From Nematostella vectensis (taxonomy: Eukaryota; Cnidaria; Anthozoa; Actiniaria; Edwardsiidae), in assembly GCF_932526225.1 (NCBI RefSeq), contig NC_064038.1, positions 8,183,070-8,247,069 on the forward strand: DNA of 64,000 bases, written 5' to 3'. The position numbers and the translations under genes are program-made. Positions 15,223 to 28,125 of this stretch are shown here, one piece after another (within the stretch, counting starts at the first letter, position 1; every line of letters starts with the position of its first letter). Below the pieces are notes generated by a model, which saw only the letters and a program-made list of their open reading frames with translations, was not told where the DNA came from and ran no database searches.

Positions 15223-18200
15223 CTATCCCTTATAAGCATTAGACTCGGAATGGTCACAGAATTCTTCTGCCTGTTCCTCGGCTTCAGCAGCTCTCTTGTC
15301 TTCGGCAAGAGCCTCGCCATCGCGTCCCAGAATGTTTAGCACACGTGCAATTTCGTGGTGCGACCTCACAGTTTCCTACAGAGTAAAGTTTAAGACAGAT
15401 ATAAGGCCAACACTGTGATCCTAATTGTGCTACTATAAAACTTGAAATGGAATTAAAAATTTCTGGAAAGTTCAGGTTTAAATAACAAGAAGGCCGAGAC
15501 AGTTATTTCTTTACCAGGAGTTGCAAATAACATGGCTGCAATTTTGTCCGCTGTATGAAGCAACTTCAAAATTCAACACTGGAATGTAAGTGGTGATTAT
15601 GTTTTGTTTAGTGGTGGTACTATTTTTTCGTAGTTGTTGCGGCTAGTGTCCTGGTTTTAAGATAATTTCCCCCGCTCTTCATATTCATACCCCGCGAGGC
15701 GCGCGCGTGGTGCGCTAACGGCTGTTGGTTGAGCCATTTCAAAGGCTAGGGCGGACAGCTAAATGGGACAAAATTGAGGCCGTGACTCGATGTATAGCTT
15801 ATTCCGCATAACGAAAGAACCAACGCCAAAGAGCAGGCTATTTTTATTAAATTTTCGCAATACGCTCCATCACTTTGCGATGCGAGGTTCCGAAGACAGC
15901 GATAATAAAAACAACAACGTCATTATGAACATCAAAAGCATACCTGGTGTGCCCCTAGAACCTTCTCCTGTATCCTGAGCGCCTCTCTAAACGCAGCCAG
16001 CGCCTCGTTATATCTACACCTCGCAACCAACACAACCCCAAGGTCATGGTATGACCTTGCTGTCTCATGGTGGTCACCCAAGGCCTTGATGCGCATGCGC
16101 AAAGCTTCTTGCAAGCAGCCGTGCGCATTGACGTAATCGCCAAGTGCAGTGTAAGCAGTGCCCATGTCGTCCATGAGGGTGGCTGTGTAGGGGTGGTCGC
16201 CTAGGTGACGAAGATATACGGGGAGGACCTTCTCATGACGCAGGGTGTTGGCAGTGTTGTGCTGGTTGTTGAATGAATATGCGGCTATTGAAACATAGAT
16301 TAACAATGAGTTTGCAATATTCTTAGTCGTTCATTGCTGCTGGCAAAAAAATTGTTCAGATTGTCGATAGCGCAAACTGCCTGATATATCTAATATTTTT
16401 TTTTTGTGTGTGTGTGAGCCATAAACAATATGCTCGGACCAGAGCGAGGAGTCTGTACTTGCGTTCCCCTTCGCGTTCCAAAGGAAGAAACCGCTGTGCA
16501 GAGCACAGTAAGTCCACCAAAATAACTACAAACGATTTTTTTAGAGATTTGTTAGGCTTAGATTTAACGTCGAGAAGCAATATCCGGCATGCTCAACAAC
16601 TTTTACACAATGTTTTAGAACCAAGAATGAAACTGTATGCACTTGAATCTTACAACGCGCATATTACCTGCCAGATCCTTGTACGCCACGGCAAGAAAGA
16701 TCTCATCACCCTGCGTTTCACGGATAGCAATCGCCTTTTTGATCATCATCACCCCTTTATCCAGCTCCTGTACTTGAGCGAAGCACTTTCCAAGCTTACT
16801 GAGACAAAGCGCGCGAATAGAGCTGGACTCGTCCCCAAGTTCCGTTTGAATCTCGTTAGCTTTCTTAAACTTCTTCACAGCAGGCGGGCAAGGCATGTAA
16901 CAAGCGCAATAGGACAAGATACAGTACGCCTCCGACGTCAAACAGTCGCTGTACCTCTTCAGGTCACCTCTCTCTTTGCACTTTTCTCTGTAGACACCGT
17001 AGACAGCTAGGAACTTCTCTTTTCGGAAAGCTTTAGCGAGAAAAGGTGAAACCTCGTTGGCAAAGTCGATGCATGCTTCCTCGAGTTCAGGATCGTGGAC
17101 AGCATCTTGCATGGCTTGTCGGATGTTACGTCGGTTAATGAGAAACTTTTTGCCAGCAACACTTGAATCCTTAGTATGATAAATGTTATAGAGCTCCTTC
17201 AGCAGATCCAGGTAGTGAAGGTTGAACACCTTCTTTGCATGCTGGTAGCTGAGTTCGAAATCTTTGCTTCTGGCTTTATCCATGCAAAATGCTTGAATAA
17301 CTCCATGCATGGCGTATTGTTTTGAAACTGGGTCAAACTGGAGAAGAGAGTTGTCTACAAGGTCTTGTAGGTGGAGCTGGGTTGTCAACTCGGAGTGATC
17401 TGTTAGAAGATAATACACATCAGCAGCAACAAATGTGGTTGGATAAAGAGAAAGCGAAATCAAGTCTATCTGGAGCTCAGGACTCAAGCGACAAAAGCTT
17501 ATGTTCAGGCATTGGAAAATCTGATGGTCAGAGGAGAGTGTCATAAGATTGAAGTTCTTCAGAGCTGTTACTGGACTCTTCTGAAATTCCATAATTAGAG
17601 CTTTGGGATTGATCGATTTTGCCAGAAGTGCAGCTGTTGTGCGTAGAACAAGAGGTACTCCACCGCAGTATTCAACCAGTAAATCAGCATCACGACTTTC
17701 TAGGCAGTTAGGATCACTTTTCTGTAGAAGAGTCTTAGCATGCTCTGGCTCCAATGCTGTTAACACTAATGAGAATGACTCCACTGTGAAGAACATCATG
17801 CAAAGTCTTGATGTCACCAAGAGTCTAACATGCATTGCTCTTACAGCAATTGTTTCTACATAATTACAGAATGGGTCTCTGACTTCTTCTACAAGCATGT
17901 CTTCAGCATTATCCAGGACAATCACAGTGTCCTTTGTTAGTTCCATGACACAATGCATGGCTTGTTCCACTGGCTTTGGACTGGCTATAATGCCTAGAGC
18001 TCCTAGAAGCTGGTTAGCCATGCAAGACAAAGAGCTACAGTTCCGCAGTGAGAGGTAGTAGACACAAATCCCTAGAGAGAATAGCTCATGGGCAACATGA
18101 ATTGCTACACAAGATTTTCCAAATCCGGGCGGACCAGTGATGGTGACAATTTGACAAGGGCCAGTGGTCAACTTTGTGAAAACGGCCTGGCACTCAGATT

Positions 18201-20023
18201 CTCTGCCAACAAAGTTGGGAACTTTTGCTGGAAGACCTCCCCAGTGTTGAAATGCCAAGGTTAAAGTAGTTTCTGAGAAGACAAAAAATAAGCAACAAAA
18301 ATGAAGACACGTCTGCATGTATAATAAACAATACTGGAATCATACAACATTTTAAAAAGCAACAACATTTTTAGAAAAAAATCCTTGAGAGAAATAGTTT
18401 ATGTTTTTCACGTACGCTATAGTTCTGCAAAATGCTTGGAGTTCTTACTTATCTTACCGATAAAAGGCTAGATTTTGAAAGTTAATTACAATTAATCAAA
18501 CAAAGTGGGATGTATGACTAACATTATTGATTAACAGAACATTATATTTTAGCTCACTAAAATCCACTGACCCTTGTGCCTTCACAAGGCATGGCTAAAT
18601 AAAAAAAACATACTCAACTGTTTTTTTATCCCACCTAAGTCTATCCTTACAAGGATGTAGCAGGGGGTGGGGCACTGGGAGCATATGCCCTTCTCCCCCC
18701 TCCCCCTCCCCCAATATAAAAAAAAGAAAAAAAGAAATGACCAGTAGAAACTAATTAGAGCATTTACATATATGGCTTAGCAATTATAATAAAAAGAAAA
18801 AAAACTATTATCTATTTGTTGCTAAAAACTAGTATCAATTCAGTGAATGGTGCATTATACAAATTTTGGCAAATGGGTACTATATGAAGCACTATCCACG
18901 ACACTAGTCACTGTGAAGTTATATGTTAGCCTAATCAGTCAATCGGTACATTCACAAAATTAGCCTGCCATTTTTGACAGGGCAACCACTATGGGCAAAG
19001 AATAAAACAATGATATTTTAGCTACACTGAAGCGGTCATCAATTTCATATTTAAAACAAAAGCCAATTCAGTGCAGAGGTCGAGAAATTCGTCAAAGTGT
19101 TTGTTTCAAAATGCACTCCAATGGCTTTCTCTTCATCTGATAAACGCAGAGGGACACATCCTAGGAAACCCAGGGGTATTTTCCTCTCATAAAATCACTG
19201 GGTTTCCGAGGATGATAGGGACAGAAATCATGCAAGAAATGATTTCTCAAATGTCTTTTTCGCTTATTGAAGACGCTGTCGCATAAATAATCGATCGCAA
19301 TTAATTGGACGTGTATTTTCATTTTTAAAGGCTCTGAAAGGTCTGCGTAGTAATTTATACAATAATTATAAGGAATTTTAACTCAAAACATTCTTCTGAC
19401 ATCATTTACCCTAGTATTTTGTAACTTTGAAACTACACCATAATAAACACGCTTAAAAAAATTATCAAAAGTCAACTTAGAGCAATCCGAATTTTGTTAC
19501 AGGCTTTTTTGTTACATTTTCCCATTCGTAGGATGTTATTTCACGAAGCGTCTTAAATTTCCAAATCAAAATAATTTCCCCTTTAAAACGGACTCTCGAT
19601 ACAACAGATCGGAAATTTCGCACATGAATTTTTACGAGGTGTACGAATAAGCTGGAGGTTTATTCTAGAAGAAAATAAATAATATTTGAAGAAGACGGAC
19701 AATAAGATTAGGAGAATTCGAGATCGTCTTTTGACGTTCATTTTTACACATCTTTCCTTACCTTGCTTGCCAAGTAGGCGGTTTCGTAGGTCGTGCCTTC
19801 CAATGTGATATAAAAGCGAAGCTAGACAGTCTCTCTTATCCTTACTTAAATAACAATTGTGCATAAGTTCGGTGAAAAGGTCCCTTGCAGTGGCAACCGA
19901 CTCTAGGTGTCCTTCGGGAAGAGTGTCAACGCACAAAAACTTCATGTTCGTTACGTCTTCATCCGTGCAATCGTTTGCAATCGAAAGAATGAGCGATCGA
20001 AAAGGGTCAATTCGGGGTTCCAT
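15223..20023 (-). CDS. DED-NB-ARC-TPR protein (STAND-type cell-death/innate sensor candidate)
   Basis: Exons in transcript order: 20023-19762, 18272-16668, 16284-15944, 15375-15223 (TAG stop), total 2361 nt, 786 residues, with GT-AG borders and matching phases (1, 1, 0). The start is the ATG in a strong context, GCAGCCATGG. Residues about 5-85 form a death-effector-like fold: FRSLILSIA, KFLC, and the RxDL-type GRHDLRNRLL. An NB-ARC ATPase follows: Walker A GPPGFGKS (134-141), Walker B TVIVLDNAED (203-212), LLVTSRL, and a GLPL-like CGGVPLVL. A winged-helix-like region comes next, then TPRs with LGDHPYTAT and LGDHHETA, and a Lys/Glu-rich tail. Family knowledge: DEDs recruit caspases and FADD-like adaptors, while NB-ARC/TPR proteins oligomerise on sensing. 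It is a paralogue of the gene at 1-2983 but has no membrane anchor. Its start faces the RCC1-repeat gene 820 bp away. Confidence 0.85.
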
Positions 20024-20842
20024 GGCTGCTGGTTGTAGGTTCAAAGAGTTTGTGCTTATCGGGCAAAAATCGCGGAGAAATACGACGGCGATTTCATGTC
20101 TTCACAGAGCAATGGCCACATTGCATTTCTGCATTACAACTTGTCAGCATTTATGATTTGGGTTCCCTGTGGATAGTTTCGGAAATTTACGAAGATTTTG
20201 AGATCAAAATCATAAAAGATATAATACAAATTTCAAGCCGCAAAGGGTAATACTGATTCATAGAACAGATTATATCGAATCGATTTAATTTAATGGTATT
20301 GTGCAAATACATTTATTTTTACTCTTGATGTGATCCACGAGAGCCTTCCGGGATTTACCCGATCTATTTCCGAGACATCAACGTAAACACAACAGTTTAA
20401 AATGGCGGGTAGTCAAAACTTTGTCACGGATTGTCACGATATATGCAATCTTATTGCCGTATAAAAGCCAATATACTATAAGAACAATATCATTTTAAGC
20501 GAAGAACTTGTGATGGTAACACAAAGGGCGCAAATTTGGGAGTAATTTGTATGAAAACTGCCGTGAAAGTGAAAGGACCGAACGTTTATTGCCTCTTGAC
20601 GCCGTAGTAACGAAAACAACTTCGAAAGATGAGTATTTATTGAAGATCTCAAAAATCTAGGAAACTATTCAAGCTTCATAAGCTGGTCACCTTAAAAGCC
20701 ACCGTTTAATGTTTAAAATGGAGTTGGTTATCGAAATAGTAAGAATTTGCGTTGCAACTCAAAAATTGTTTCCAAACAATTTCCAAATTTAGAATTGTTT
20801 TTTTATATATTTATATATATAAAATATAATAAAGATGATGAT
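20024..20842. promoter_or_regulatory. shared head-to-head upstream region of the DED-NB-ARC and RCC1-repeat genes
   Basis: The two start codons diverge across about 820 bp. It contains AAAATGGCGGGTAG near 20400, a YY1-like motif often found at metazoan promoters. Whether a single bidirectional promoter is used cannot be told from sequence. Confidence 0.35.
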
Positions 20843-23800
20843 ATGGAAGTCGTGGAAATAAAGGAGTTTTCGGAATCGGAAGACCCAGACCAGAACAAAG
20901 AATGGATTGATTTGATCGAAAAGAAAGACGAGCCGAAGCTTGAGAAAAACAAACACAACCTTCATATTCAAGACGACGAAGAAGAAGACTCACTTCGGCC
21001 GGATCTGAAGGGATTGGAGGATGCTGAAGAAGATGATCAAGAAAACCCAGACCCCTTGCCTCGTGTGATAAAAAATTCTGGTCCTCTTTTTGAGGGTTTC
21101 CTTATAACATGGGGCTGTGGTGAGTTTGCCCAGCATGGACATGGTCATTGCAATGATGTTCCTATCAGTAGCGGCTTGTTCAACCCACTGCTAGTCGGAC
21201 AGGACGGACAGGTTACACATATTGCTTGCGGGTCGAGCCATACCCTGGTCATCACAGGTACTGTTAAACACACGTCTAAGGGATTACTCATAATTTGAAT
21301 ATTGGAGGGCACTTTGTGATAAATAATTTTCCAGAACCACAAAATTTTAGTTTAGGTCCCCTCTTTGTATATTACACTTTTTTAAGCCCTCACTTTTCTC
21401 ACCCCCTCCCTTTTTTAATAACAAACGAATAGTAATCACGGGAGAAGTAGTTCTGGGCCATAATGATTATGGTTTCTTTGTCTTCCTCTGATTTCTTTTT
21501 TTTCACTACTTAATTGCCACTCCATGTCTATCTACCCTTGAACAGACTAAGATTGTTTCATTTCACCTTTGATGGCCTAAAATTCTGATAAAATTCTGAT
21601 GTTTACAGGAGATGGTCGTCTCTTCAGCTGGGGGAATGGCAACAGTGGTCAGCTTGGTATTGGCTCAACAAACACAACCCTTCAGCCTCATTTAGTACCC
21701 CTTGGAGTCACCCCTGGGACCAGAATAGAAGGCGTGGCATGTGGAACCAGGCACTCGTTTGTGTGGACAGAAGAGGGAGAGTGTTTTAGTTTTGGTAACA
21801 ACTACAGTGCCCAACTAGGGTATGACTTCAGGAAACCTGACTTCAAAGACAACCAGGTATTTGGGGGTAACAATTTGGAATATTATTCTTGCATTTGATA
21901 TCAAACATATTGATGAGTTGTTTTAATCATATTTAGAATCAGTTGTAACTAACATGGGGCAAGCTACCCTTCTAATGAAAAATTGAAAATTCCAGATTTG
22001 TAACCCCATATCAAAATTTGTATATCTTTCAGTTAAAGCCAATTTATGTTGATACTCTCTTCAACCGTAAAGTTCTTCAAGTGGCGTGTGGCTCCAGACA
22101 CTCTTTGTTCTTGTTCTCCAATGGTCATGTCGCTGCTGTTGGATGCAACAATAGAGGACAGATTGGCATTGGCAATAAGACTGACACTTTTTGCATACAG
22201 AATGTCCCAGATCTCACAGGTGTAACTGTTGTAGCCTGTGGCAACAGTCACTGTCTGGCTGCAGATGGTAAGTGGTGGAGATGTGTGGAGTTTATCATTT
22301 TACACATTTGCTTTTTCCCTAGCTCACATATTTTACCAGGAGTAACAAAAGCTCTTTAGTTGTGAGGCAGAAGGAATGATACCAGGGGATGTCAGTGTGT
22401 TTACATTTATCCCTAACAAAAACAATCATCAACTGAAAGGTCTGCTAAAGGTCTAGTAACACTCCAAACTAGTGGAAATACCTAATGAAAAATGGTATAC
22501 TAAGTAAGAAGTAGATGGGTCCCTTTTCACAGCCATGCCATCAATGCCATAACTAATATTATATAGGAGCCACTACAGAACAAAATGCTTAACATAAGCG
22601 TTGTCACATCTATAAAACCTTCCTATTATTTATTATTTATTATTTATTTTTCTGTGTTGTTTGCAGTACAAGGCCAGGTGTGGGCATGGGGGTACAGCAA
22701 AGCTTGTGGTGCTAGAGAAGATCTACTGAGTCCAGAGAACATCTTCACTAGCACAGACAGTTGTGTGAAGGCATTGTCAGGGGGAGATTCTCACTCAATG
22801 ATTTTACTACACAATGGCAGGCTACTCACTGTTGGTAATAACTATGAAGTAAGTGACAACAAGGGAGACCTGAAAGACAGGGTACAGACAGATAATCATA
22901 CACACACATACATGTTATACACATACAGACAGATATCTGTTGAGAGAGATAGACACACTGGCTACACAGCATATCACAAATTATCCCAAGGCAATAAATA
23001 ACAAAGATATGCATTGCCCATGAGACAGATGCATAACACAGAAAGCATACAAAATACCAACAAGTAGTTTTTTCCTTGAACCAGAGTAATAAATAGAATC
23101 AGCAAAAACTGGGAGTTCAACTCTATTATTTTCTTCAGCATTATTTTGTTATTTGAGACAGATGTTATCTGAGATGCCATTTAGTAGTCTTTGCTATTTA
23201 CAAAAATGTCTATATTTTTTTATCTTTTTTTATTGATAATGATATATAAGTACACTTTTTCCTGATAAAGTTGAATTTTAAGTCCCATTTTTTATTTTAT
23301 TTTAGGGTCAACTTGGCCATGGATCAGGTATCAAGTTTCTTAGCTCGCCATTGGAGGTCAAACACCCTTTCCTTCAGGGTAGAGTGCAGGACATCTCTGT
23401 GGGAGAGAATACCTCTGCTGCTGTCACAGGTATAGGAAAACAATGTTTGACTCATGCCCCCACCTAACCAGTATGATTTCCTCCCTTAGTGGGCTAGCTC
23501 TTGCATGGATAAATCCATGGATTCTCGATGGATTGGGAATAGCTTTTACACATTTCTTATTATTGAAGTTGGCCGATAGGATCAATTGTACCATTGATTT
23601 GAGAGCTGGAATAATATTAACAACCACACCTCAAGGGTGAGTGTCTCTTACACAGGATATACATTTTTTTTATTTTCTATACCGTCTATTAAGACAGTTT
23701 AAAAACTGTCTGAAAGAGGCCACAAACCGTTCGTTTTAATGGAAAACAGTTTACTATAATAGGATGTCAAACCTAAAGCACATTCCCTGTTCTAGATAAA

Positions 23801-26800
23801 AAGCACTATTTTACTTTTCTTCTCCAATCGATAGATAATGGCAAGCTCTACATGTGGGGACAAAATTCCAGTCATGTCATTCGCGAAGATGAGGGAATTA
23901 GACATTTTCAGTTTGAGCCGTATGAAGTGGACATAGGTGAATGGAGAGCCAATAAGGTATTGACATACCCATGTTTATTCAACTTTACACAGTAAACTGG
24001 TTAGAGCCATGAGCATTCACTTTTACAAAAGTGTGGCTCCTACAAGAGCCGTTGTTTGGTGCAGCACGGATTGTGCCGTTCACTTGCTGCTGGTGTACTT
24101 GGTGACGGCCTTGGTTCCCTCGCTCACGGCGTGCTTGGCAAGCTCACCGGGGAGAAGCAAACGAACGGCCGTTTGGACTTCTCGGGAAGAGATGGTGGAC
24201 TTCTTGTTGTAGTGCGCCAGGCGGGAAGCTTCACCAGCGATGCGCTCGAAGATGTCGTTCACGAACGAGTTCATGATGCCCATGGCCTTGCTCGAGATAC
24301 CGGTGTCGGGGTGAACTTGACGAAGGACTTTGTAGATGTAGATAGCATAGCTCTCCTTGCGTCTACGATTTCTCTTCTTCTTGTCTCCGGCCTGCTTCTT
24401 CCCGCCCTTCTTTACTGCTTTGACTTTTGGAGGCATCTCTACGTTTCTAAAGTTTCTAGTCAACGAATAGTTTGAGTTTCAACCTTTGCTCGACTAATGG
24501 TCACTCGTGTTTGCCTACTATTTATATGAGAGGAAGCGGATCGAAATTCCTCTTTGTCATTTTACTGGCTTTCGGATCGAAAGTCCTCTTTGTTGATTGG
24601 TCTAAATAATGTCTTACCTCAAAGGAAACAGGTAAAATACATTAGGATCGAAATCCCAGATTTTTATTCGTTAGTTATACGTCAACAGTAAAATGGCTTG
24701 CGGGTCGAAATCCCGGGTTTGTGATTGGTTGTGTAAGCGGGGGAGAGGAAAATCCGCGGCAAACGGCGAAATGGTTTCCGGATCGAAAATGACAATTTTG
24801 TATTGGTTTATTTTATAGCTCACGTAAGAGAAAACAGGCTCTAAAACCCATACAAATGTAATGGTATTTTCTGATTGGCGCATTTCGATCCAATCTGGAG
24901 TATAAGCTCGCTCTCTTCAAAATCCTCTCATATTCCGTTCTCTAAACCCTGTGATAAAAAGTGTAAGAATTAAAATTCGTTTGCCAAAATGTCCGGACGT
25001 GGAAAAGGCGGTAAATCCCGCGCTAAAGGCAAGTCTCGTTCTGCAAGAGCCGGTCTTCAGTTTCCCGTTGGCAGAGTTCATCGTTTTCTTCGCAAAGGTA
25101 ACTACGCCGAGCGTGTTGGTGCTGGCGCTCCGGTCTACATGGCCGCTGTGCTCGAGTACCTGAGCGCTGAAATCCTCGAGTTGGCCGGCAACGCTGCCCG
25201 CGACAACAAGAAGACCAGGATCATCCCTCGTCATTTGCAGTTGGCCGTCAGGAACGACGAGGAGTTGAACAGGCTGCTCCACGGTGTCACCATCGCTCAG
25301 GGTGGTGTGCTGCCCAACATCCAGGCCGTGCTTTTGCCCAAGAAGTCCGAAAAGAAACACAAGTGAACATGAACTTGTTCAGACAAACAACGGCTCTTTT
25401 AGGAGCCACCACTTGTAATAAAAGTGTTTGATCATTGTTATTCTATTGCCTCTGCTACATGAACTATCGTTTTTTTTTTTTTTTTGTTATGGGGAGGGGG
25501 TCAAAATGAGTGGATTGTTTGTCTCTAGAAATATCCCTGGATTGTTTCGAGCAAAACAAACGGAATTATTTCGCGTCAGTTATACCTCAATATCGCAGAT
25601 TTAAGTTGTTCGTAGTTGTGGCCGTTTTATGGTATCCATACCAACGCATGGAATGCCTGTGTACGACCCGGCCTCCTCCCCCTTCCGAAGGCAAAACTCT
25701 TTTTTTCTATTTTAATTGGAAGACGCGCACTGGACTGTTTTCTAGAAGGGCTGCTGTTCGTGTTTTTTTATTTCTTACAAAGCCAAATAATGTTTGTTTT
25801 TAATCAGTTTATTCAAGAGAGCATAAGATATCTAATGCTCTCTTGGTTTATTAGCACATGATTTCTGTCTTGCTTTGTGTGAAGGAATTACGGCAATTTT
25901 TGGTTGTAAATTAGCCGAAACGATCAAAAGCAAGTAAGGGGGTTGGTTGCGTTGGTATCAATCATAGTAGTGGCCAGGGTCTTGAACTTTGATTGTTTCT
26001 CTCACATTATTGTCCCATTGCTTTATCAGGTATCTTGTGGGTCATGGCACGTCGCTTGTATTGTATCTGGCTCGTACACAAAGCCTCCGAATGTAAACGC
26101 TGTCCCTCTACCCCCATCTCTCAAACCTGAAAAACCGGTTACACCAACATACCCAGTTACGTCAAATCAAAATGATGATCCTGAAGCTACTGCGCAGGGC
26201 GTCGGAAATCACATATCTTGTGACGTAAGTGATGACGATATGTATACGGATTATCCATTGGAAGAGACTGTTGTGGACTTTTGCGGGAACGTGATCGGGG
26301 AAAGACCTTGTTCTACAATATCCGCTCTAGAAATCAACCCAAAATCATCACCACCAAAGGAAGAAAAGCCATCAAATGAAAGTGATTCTCAAAAAGCGGA
26401 TAACACGGAGCATTTTTTCGATAAACAAGCTGTGAAAGAAAGTGCAGAGTTGTCAGAAGCTATAGAAAATCTTATTGGAAGTAATATTTGCTGTTATGAA
26501 CAAGACGAGGAAAACACAACTTCTGATATTGATATGAAAGAACAGAACACTGGAGTTTCTCCCGATTGGAGTGCCTCTGTCTCTGCGAGTGCGACTGGTT
26601 CAAATGAGGAAAAGCCTGCCAAGATAGAAGCTACATTGTCCAAGATTGAAGAAGAGAAACCATCAAAACAGTCACAAAGGATAATGAAAGCTAGCAAGAA
26701 CGAAGAACTGATCGCTGAGGTTCAAGAAGAAAAAGAAACTCTCCAAAGTCGTGTTGAAACGGTGAAACCAGATCGACCAAAATCCAGGAAATTATCAGCA

Positions 26801-28125
26801 GGGAGAAAGCCAATGATTATCTCGAGACAAATACGAGATGACGACCATTCTAAAGGAAATACTCCAGTCATTGGAAATGTAACTATCGGATTCTCTGAGG
26901 ATAATAAAAAGGTTGAGAGAGCAGTGACTAAACAACCACTCTCTAGAAGAGCTAGAAGTGAGACACCATCCTCTAATGAGCGGAGTTCCTCAATGGATTG
27001 GACTGGGGCCACTAAAGGTCAAGCGAATTCTCCCGCTAATGCAGGCGACGCTTGTAGAAGTCCTTTGGTGAAACAGCTTCAGCGTTCTCCTCAGCTAACA
27101 AATGAACAGCCGTCCTCCCCCACTTTTCGAAAAGCGGGCGGGGTGTGCACGTGGACACCAGGTGTAGTGGGACAGTTGCATAGGGAAAAGAGACCTGTAC
27201 GAAGCTTAAGGAAAATGGCATCGGAAGATAATACAGTAAGTTGATATCTTGCTCTCCTTGATTGGGCAAAAACAGTATAATGTATAATGGACAGTATAAG
27301 TATAATGGACAGAGTTCCACAGGTGTTGACCTTTTGCTTGTAGGAGGGGTGGAGGGTTGTGGGGTTATGGAGGAAGAAAGTCAACAGTCAAGGGTGATTC
27401 AGTCTCTTATAAGTCATCCATTCAAATTCGCCCACCACACCCAAAGTTTTATCTCTGTGGGATACGTTTGCTGTTGCCAACGCCCTATCTTTGAGCTGGT
27501 TTGCACATATTTGGTACGATCGAGGCCGTTGCGTTGTAAGAGAATACTTTATTGTTTTAGAAACTCAGAACAAGGATTTTTATTTTTTCGCTTTATTGCA
27601 CCAGCTCCGGTCAAACCGATCAAATGGAGACCAGCTTTTAGGGGGAATCATAGTTTGTTTTCTTTTTGGTAGTAATAAAGAGATCCTACCATTTTGACCC
27701 TTGTAAAGAATCGTTAATACTTCAATGCCAATCAATCTTGCTGTGTAATTGCTATATGTTTCTCATGACTCTTCCAGACTTGCTATTTACCAAATCAACC
27801 TATGGATATAATCAGGGACACGTGGACACAGCCTCCGCCCACCAGAAGATCCATCTCACGAACACAGTCCACTCCAAATATGTACACCTCCACGCCTGGT
27901 ACTCCCCCCAGCCCAATCGCCAAACGCGGGGCATACCCCCATAGCGCCACGCCCAATACCCCTCCCAGTCCGGTGCGGAAATTTTCCAGCGGAACCCAAG
28001 TTCGCCTACTAGCTCCCAGTACATTACCACCACGACCACCTCGCACACAAAGGCCTGGGGCGAGTCACAAACCAGTGTTCTCGTCTGGGTCGTCCTGGAG
28101 AAACAGGAAGTCTGATTTGGTGTAG
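20843..28125 (+). CDS. RCC1-repeat (seven-bladed propeller) protein with long disordered tail
   Basis: Exons: 20843-21257, 21609-21856, 22033-22267, 22667-22848, 23306-23429, 23835-23956, 26030-27235, 27778-28125 (TAG stop); 2880 nt, 959 residues, all phases consistent. Residues 1-90 are acidic. About 95-457 is an RCC1-like propeller, shown by recurring blades such as [41 protein letters not shown] and SCGSWHVAC. Residues 458-959 are Ser/Pro/Lys-rich and look disordered, with a TPGTPPSP / TPNTPPSP duplication near the end. The architecture (propeller plus long low-complexity tail) recalls RPGR, a ciliary Arl/Ran-effector scaffold, but other RCC1-superfamily members fit too, so no symbol is given. 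The 2073-bp intron 23957-26029 holds the histone pair. Confidence 0.8.
24035..24050 (-). terminator. histone 3' stem-loop of H2B
   Basis: Read on the minus strand: GGCTCTTGTAGGAGCC, a 6-bp stem with a 4-nt loop, 29 nt past the H2B stop. This is the SLBP-binding hairpin of replication-dependent histone mRNAs. Confidence 0.9.
24080..24436 (-). CDS. H2B: core histone H2B, replication-dependent
   Basis: An intronless gene of 118 residues from the ATG at 24436 ([12 protein letters not shown]). It has a basic N-terminal tail, the H2B core signature [21 protein letters not shown], and the C-terminal helix ending AVTKYTSSK. It packages DNA as an H2A-H2B dimer in the nucleosome. A stem-loop follows the stop, and TATAAATA (minus strand, 24519-24526) lies 83 nt upstream of the ATG. 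It is divergent from H2A and inside an intron of the RCC1-repeat gene, on the opposite strand to that host gene. Confidence 0.98.
   Translation of the reverse strand: MPPKVKAVKKGGKKQAGDKKKRNRRRKESYAIYIYKVLRQVHPDTGISSKAMGIMNSFVNDIFERIAGEASRLAHYNKKSTISSREVQTAVRLLLPGELAKHAVSEGTKAVTKYTSSK
24437..24988. promoter_or_regulatory. bidirectional H2B/H2A promoter with repeated GGATCGAAA motif
   Basis: A 552-bp divergent spacer. TATA boxes are symmetric: TATAAATA (minus) at 24519-24526 and TATAAG (plus) at 24901-24906, each about 83 nt from its ATG. Six copies of a motif close to GGATCGAAAtcC occur at about 24538, 24574, 24645, 24702 (GGGTCGAAATCCC), 24780 and 24881 (reverse strand). Several CCAAT/ATTGG boxes lie among them (24595, 24723, 24802, 24873). 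CCAAT boxes are usual in histone promoters; the repeated GATCGAAA element is a candidate coordinating site. Confidence 0.8.
24989..25366 (+). CDS. H2A: core histone H2A, replication-dependent
   Basis: An intronless gene of 125 residues starting [18 protein letters not shown], with the H2A signature [19 protein letters not shown], the acidic-patch region and the C-terminus [15 protein letters not shown]. There is no SQ(E/D)Y-type tail, so it is canonical H2A rather than H2A.X or H2A.Z. It shares a promoter with H2B and is followed by a histone stem-loop at 25392. It has the same orientation as the RCC1-repeat host gene. Confidence 0.98.
   Translation: MSGRGKGGKSRAKGKSRSARAGLQFPVGRVHRFLRKGNYAERVGAGAPVYMAAVLEYLSAEILELAGNAARDNKKTRIIPRHLQLAVRNDEELNRLLHGVTIAQGGVLPNIQAVLLPKKSEKKHK
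25392..25407 (+). terminator. histone 3' stem-loop of H2A
   Basis: GGCTCTTTTAGGAGCC lies 25 nt after the H2A stop. A possible polyadenylation signal (AATAAA) follows at about 25417, so both processing routes are available. Confidence 0.93.

Noticed and set aside
16408-17010. 200-codon plus-strand frame
   Set aside because: Antisense shadow of the NB-ARC exon; no domain and no independent splice structure.
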